NCBI GenBank assembly: GCA_963847945.1
Contig: CAWKBX010000020.1
Location: forward strand, 248,001-312,000
Source of the DNA: JANMJD01 sp963847945
Lineage (GTDB): Bacteria > Actinomycetota > Acidimicrobiia > Acidimicrobiales > Ilumatobacteraceae
Length of the DNA: 64,000 nt
Direction of reading: 5' to 3'
Part shown: positions 60,842 through 64,000 of the stretch, piece by piece
Numbering within the stretch: position 1 is the stretch's first letter
How the letters are laid out: every line of letters begins with the position of its first letter
The notes under the pieces: generated by a model
The model's input: the letters and a program-made list of their open reading frames with translations, nothing else
What the model was told of the DNA's origin: nothing
The model's database searches: none
Made by a program: the position numbers and the translations under genes

Positions 60842-61188
60842 CACCAGAGGTGTCCGACGATGCGCTGCGGGCGATCGCTCACCCGGGCCGTCGAGCGATG
60901 CTGCGTCTGGTGTGGGACCACGAGCGTGCCGCCACCGAACTCGCCGATGCAGCGGGGATGTCGAAGTCCGCGGCCAGCCAGCACCTCAAGCAGCTGCGCG
61001 ACGCTGGGCTGGTGACGGTGCGGGTCGACGCCAACCGCCGCCTGTATCGGGCCGATCTCGCGCGGGTCAGCGAGATCGCCTCGTTCCTCGACGAGTTCTG
61101 GGCGGCACCGTTGCAGCGTCTCCGGGCGACCGCCGAATCGATCGCCGCGCAACCCGCGAAGGGTCGACCGAAGAAGCGAACGGCGTGA
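60838..61188 (+). CDS. ArsR-family transcriptional regulator, 116 aa
   Basis: ALRAIAHPGRRAMLRLVWDHERAATELADAAGMSKSAASQHLKQLRDAGLVTVRVDANRRLYRA is a canonical ArsR winged helix. There are no metal-binding cysteines, so it is the SRPBCC-associated type rather than an arsenic sensor. GTG 60838 overlaps the preceding stop; its own stop overlaps the next GTG. Confidence 0.92.
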   Translation: MTPEVSDDALRAIAHPGRRAMLRLVWDHERAATELADAAGMSKSAASQHLKQLRDAGLVTVRVDANRRLYRADLARVSEIASFLDEFWAAPLQRLRATAESIAAQPAKGRPKKRTA

Positions 61189-61652
61189 AGCTCGTCGTTC
61201 AGGAACTCGAGATCCACGCACCCGCACAGGTGCTCTACGAGCTGCTGACCGACCCGGCGCTGTTCGTGCAATGGATGGCCGACGACGCCACCCTCGACCC
61301 GCGCCCCGGCGGAACGGTCCGCTGGACCCACGCCAACGGCGACACCTGCTCGGGCAACTACGTCGAACTCGTGCCCGCGCGTCGGGTCGTGTTCACCTAC
61401 GGCTGGGAACGGGCCGAGGTCGAGATCCCACCCGGCTCGACCACCGTCGAGATCGACCTCACCGCCATCTCCGAGACGACGACGCTGTTGCGGCTCGTTC
61501 ACCGCGGCCTCGACGACCTCGCCGCCGGCGCACACCACGGCGGCTGGCTCCACTACCTCGACCGGCTCCGCCAGCGAGCGGAGGGTGCACGACCGGGGCC
61601 GGATCCGTTCGCCACCCAACGCGTGCCGACCCCTGCGGAGCTCCGCCGGTGA
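61185..61652 (+). CDS. SRPBCC/AHSA1-domain protein, 155 aa
   Basis: ELEIHAPAQVLYELLTDPALFVQWMADDATLDPRPGGTVRWTHANGDTCSGNYVEL and RVVFTYGWE are the START-like AHSA1 sequence; GGWLHYLDRLRQRAEG is the final helix. ArsR-SRPBCC pairs are common and often bind hydrophobic ligands. GTG 61185 overlaps the ArsR stop. Confidence 0.92.
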   Translation: MKLVVQELEIHAPAQVLYELLTDPALFVQWMADDATLDPRPGGTVRWTHANGDTCSGNYVELVPARRVVFTYGWERAEVEIPPGSTTVEIDLTAISETTTLLRLVHRGLDDLAAGAHHGGWLHYLDRLRQRAEGARPGPDPFATQRVPTPAELRR

Positions 61653-62005
61653 ACGATCCGATGCTGCCCGGCGAGGCCAAGTTCTGGGACCTGGCCTCAC
61701 CTATACTCGGCCACCCGGGCGTGACGCGTTCGACGATGATGGGCCTGCCGTGCCTGCGCTGGAACGGCGCGTTCTTCGCCTCGTGCGATCGACGCACCGG
61801 GGATCTGCTCGTCAAGCTCGCCGAAACGCGAGTCGATGATCTCGTCGCCTCGGGACGGGCCGAACCGTTCGCGCCCGCTGGTCGCCGGTTCCGTGAATGG
61901 GCAGCCATTCCCGACAGCAAGTCTCGGACCTGGAAGCGTCTCCTCGACGAGGCACTAGAGTACGCGATCGCACATCCGCCGCCGGCAAAGAAGGCCAAGC
62001 GGTAA
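61649..62005 (+). CDS. MmcQ/YjbR- or TfoX-like protein, 118 aa
   Basis: PMLPGEAKFWDLASPILGHPGVTRSTMMGLPCLRWNGAFFASCDRRTGDLLVKL is similar to MmcQ/YjbR and TfoX N-terminal domains; RFREWAAIPDSKSRTWKRLLDEALEYA is the C-terminal helix. GTG 61649 overlaps the SRPBCC stop. Last gene of the operon. Function unknown. Confidence 0.8.
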   Translation: MNDPMLPGEAKFWDLASPILGHPGVTRSTMMGLPCLRWNGAFFASCDRRTGDLLVKLAETRVDDLVASGRAEPFAPAGRRFREWAAIPDSKSRTWKRLLDEALEYAIAHPPPAKKAKR

Positions 62006-62030
62006 GCACTTCTTGCGGGTTCCGTTGAGC

Positions 62031-62514
62031 TCAAGCGGATTGAGACTCGAGCAACGCCTTCAACTTGGCGAGGTCCTTGCGGTTCGCGCGCCGCATCGCC
62101 GACTTCATCAGGGGTGCCATCACCTTGAAGAACCCGGCCGGTTCACCGCGGTTGCGCAGCGTCATCCTCGTCGACCCGGCTGACTCCGTAGCCCACGAGT
62201 AGGTGGTCTCCATCGGGAACGGGCCCTGCTGTGTACGCATGACCACACGCTCGCCGGCGATCAGCTCCACGAACTCGTACGTGTACGTGTACCTCAACGT
62301 GCGACCGAGGAACCTGGCAACGAACTCGACCTGTGAGCCGACCCCGCGAGCCGACCCGTACCGGAGGCGACGTCTTCCAGTCGACCGAGTCGATGTCGAC
62401 GTACCAGTCCGGAGCGTTCGACGGGTCGCCCGCGTAGGACGACACGACGTCAGCCGGACGGGCGATGACGATGTGGGTCTCGATGTCGACGTTGATGCTG
62501 CCAGCGTACGACAC
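62031..62514 (-). CDS. SRPBCC-family protein (one frameshift)
   Basis: VDIETHIVIARPADVVSSYAGDPSNAPDWYVDIDSVDWKTSPP opens a polyketide cyclase-like barrel. After one surplus base near 62345 it continues LRYTYTYEFVELIAGERVVMRTQQGPFPMETTYSW and NRGEPAGFFKVMAPLMKSAMRR, the closing helix. Start GTG 62514. Restored length about 161 aa. Converges on the MmcQ-like gene. Confidence 0.85.
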
Positions 62515-62558
62515 GCCTCGCGGCGAAGGTGCCAGGCAGGACGTCGCGTCGCGGGCGC

Positions 62559-63458
62559 TCAGGCGTCAACGGGTTGGGCCATCGCCCACTCCGCAGCTGA
62601 CGCCGCCAGGTGTCCGATGGCGCCGCCGGCCCACATCCGCGCGGCAGCGTCGCGTTCTGCGGGATCGGTGCCCGTGACGGTGAGCGTGACCTTCACGCCG
62701 TGACCCGTGCCGTCGGCGAACTCGAGACGCAGGTGGTCACCGGGACCACCGGTCGGCGCGACGTCGAATGCGAACACTCTGTGCAGATCAACTTCGGTCA
62801 TCGTGCCGATCACCATGTCCGGGGCCATGTAGGGCGTCAAGGGTTCACCAACGGCGGGTGCGTTGCGCTGCTCGCCGGTGTCGCGGTCCTTGCCGAACCA
62901 CAGGTCCCACGCCACGTTGGCGGGGCACGTCAGCTGGCGCTCGATCCGCACGTTCCAACCGGTATCGGTCTCCGTCACTTCGGGCTGGTCGAGACCGAAC
63001 TCGTGGACCAATTCCTCATGCCGGGCGACGCCTCGCTCGGCCGGCGGCAGCGGTTCGTCAGCGAGCAGGGCACGAAGCCCGCTCAGACACAGCCCCCACC
63101 CGGTGGCGAAGCTTGGTGCGCCGAAACGCTCGTCGAACGAATGGGTCAAGGCGAAGTTGGTGCCATCGCCGTCCGTCGACAACTCGAACATCAGCCGGTC
63201 AGAGCCCCATGTGAACGCCAGCAGACGCGGCGGATCTATCGATTCAACCGACCCGGTCTGGCCGGAGATCGCACCAAGTGCGCCGAAGCGCATCGACCCG
63301 CCGGGCCGCAGATCGATCTCGACCGAGCTCGGGAACCACCGGCCGAGGTGCTCCGGGGTGGTGACCGCGCGCCAGACCTTGTCGATCGGATGCGGGTAGC
63401 GGCGCTCGACGCGCACGGTCGGTCGCCCGTCGAGGGTGAGGAACTGATCATTCGACAT
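62559..63458 (-). CDS. Tandem AHSA1/SRPBCC protein, about 299 aa
   Basis: Two START-like domains: the first (VERRYPHPIDKVWRAVTTPEHLGRWFPSSVEIDLRPGG) is complete, the second (IERQLTCPANVAWDLWFGKD to HLAASAAEWAMAQPVDA) is a shorter AHSA1 copy. ATG 63458 is preferred because GGAGA precedes it; the upstream ATG would add five residues. Overlaps the upstream ArsR gene by 11 bp. Probably a hydrophobic-ligand-binding partner of ArsR. Confidence 0.88.
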   Translation of the reverse strand: MSNDQFLTLDGRPTVRVERRYPHPIDKVWRAVTTPEHLGRWFPSSVEIDLRPGGSMRFGALGAISGQTGSVESIDPPRLLAFTWGSDRLMFELSTDGDGTNFALTHSFDERFGAPSFATGWGLCLSGLRALLADEPLPPAERGVARHEELVHEFGLDQPEVTETDTGWNVRIERQLTCPANVAWDLWFGKDRDTGEQRNAPAVGEPLTPYMAPDMVIGTMTEVDLHRVFAFDVAPTGGPGDHLRLEFADGTGHGVKVTLTVTGTDPAERDAAARMWAGGAIGHLAASAAEWAMAQPVDA

Positions 63459-63795
63459 GGGTGTCTCCTTCATCGTTGGACCTGGGGTGGTCGGGCATGG
63501 TGTCGAGGTGGGCGCCGAGGCGGTCGAGGTGCGTCTCCCACATCCAGCGGTACGGCGTCAGCCAGTCGTCGAGCTCGACCAGCGGTTCGGGCCGCAGGCT
63601 GTACCAGCGGCGAGGCCCATCGACACGGACGTTCACGAACCCGGCATCGCGCAACACCCGAAGGTGCTTCGACGCCAACGGCTGGGTCAGCCCGATCGTC
63701 TCGGCCAACTCCCCGACAAGGCACTCGCCGCCGCGAAGACGATCAAGGATCGATCGCCTGATCGGCTGCGCCAGAACCTCGAACGTCGTGAGCAT
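63448..63795 (-). CDS. ArsR-family regulator, 115 aa
   Basis: LTTFEVLAQPIRRSILDRLRGGECLVGELAETIGLTQPLASKHLRVLRDAGFVNVRVDGPRRWYSLRPEPLVELDDWLTPYRWMWETHLDRL is the ArsR winged helix with the usual C-terminal coil. ATG 63795 is preferred; the longer frame would place the operators inside the gene. It overlaps the SRPBCC gene in the typical ArsR-AHSA1 couple. Confidence 0.92.
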   Translation of the reverse strand: MLTTFEVLAQPIRRSILDRLRGGECLVGELAETIGLTQPLASKHLRVLRDAGFVNVRVDGPRRWYSLRPEPLVELDDWLTPYRWMWETHLDRLGAHLDTMPDHPRSNDEGDTHVE

Positions 63796-63806
63796 CCAAC
63801 GTACAA

Positions 63807-63839
63807 TGCCATACATGGCATATGCTATGCAAGGCATAT
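63807..63839. promoter_or_regulatory. Two palindromic operators upstream of the ArsR gene
   Basis: TGCCATACATGGCA (63807-63820) has 6-bp arms with 2 bases between. ATATGC (63820) and GCATAT (63834) form a second one with an 8-nt centre. They begin 12 bp upstream of the ArsR start, the usual autoregulatory position. Confidence 0.65.
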
Positions 63840-63840
63840 T

Positions 63841-63874
63841 AGCTCGGCAACGATCGTTCAGTCCCTGCCGAGCT
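63841..63874. repeat. Nine-bp inverted repeat with 16-nt centre
   Basis: AGCTCGGCA (63841) and TGCCGAGCT (63866) face each other. It could be a hairpin terminator or operator. The last 126 bases of the window show no gene. Confidence 0.4.
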
Positions 63875-64000
63875 CTGGGCGTGGGACGTACTCAGCCAAC
63901 ACGCACATGATTCGCAGGCACGTCCATCGGATCGTGCGGGTGTCCGACGCCGGTCTGGCATCGTCTTGTCTCGGCGGTCGGTATGGGACGAGGACACCGC

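Overview
The window comes from a high-GC actinobacterium. An Acidimicrobiia or Ilumatobacter-like host is my best guess. The basis is gene content and is an inference: a MarP-type protease end, mycothiol-type maleylpyruvate isomerase-fold proteins, an LLM/F420-type oxidoreductase, and the mycobacterial-style neighbourhood mec - cysM - murI - rph - rdgB. The sequence carries many apparent single-base frameshifts in genes that are otherwise perfectly readable. Wherever I traced the frame, most shifts are one surplus base on either strand, so the window reads like an insertion-biased draft assembly. Frameshifted genes are therefore annotated as one gene each.

Region 1 (1-38 kb) is mostly ordinary chromosome. 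It holds a protease end, a ferredoxin reductase-like flavoprotein, a GntR regulator, leucyl aminopeptidase, a YceI protein, a cold-shock protein, a heterodimeric-type ABC exporter pair, enoyl-CoA hydratase with a DUF35 partner, two metallo-beta-lactamase-fold hydrolases, a HerA-like ATPase split by an in-frame TGA, and a glycerol catabolism operon (glpK plus two flavoproteins, the first with six 81-bp repeats in its reading frame). These are followed by tRNA-Leu, an amino-acid racemase/aldolase-like gene, rdgB-rph-murI, an EamA transporter, cysM, a JAMM protease, smpB, an SGNH hydrolase, an LLM oxidoreductase and two secreted phosphoesterases (5'-nucleotidase and ExeM-like nuclease) that are exceptionally dense in frameshifts. 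A palindromic element with TTCTGGCGACCGAT-like arms recurs at four places, once inside a gene.

Region 2 (38.0-55.24 kb) is a stacked genomic island. It starts at ssrA (tmRNA), whose 3' end contains a 19-bp core that is repeated exactly at 47852, 50051 and 55221. The first segment (38.4-47.87 kb) is an integrative mobilizable element: tyrosine integrase, HTH/nucleotidyltransferase toxin-antitoxin-like pair, excisionase-like protein, a region of 12-bp-phased short repeats, a MobF (TrwC/TraA) relaxase-helicase and hypothetical genes. The next segments have no integrase. Each carries a paralogous AbiEi/AbiEii (type IV toxin-antitoxin) pair with its own perfect palindromic operator, ending in arm-like 10-bp-phased repeats. 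The last one also holds a HTH/PIN pair. This array of small att-bounded toxin-antitoxin cassettes is the most interesting system here.

Region 3 (55.24-64 kb) is accessory or chromosomal. It contains TetR, ArsR, SRPBCC, MOSC, NTF2-like, thioredoxin-fold and maleylpyruvate isomerase-fold genes. Several sit in tight overlapping operons with clear palindromic operators. Truncated mug, acyltransferase and glutaredoxin genes mark rearrangement junctions.
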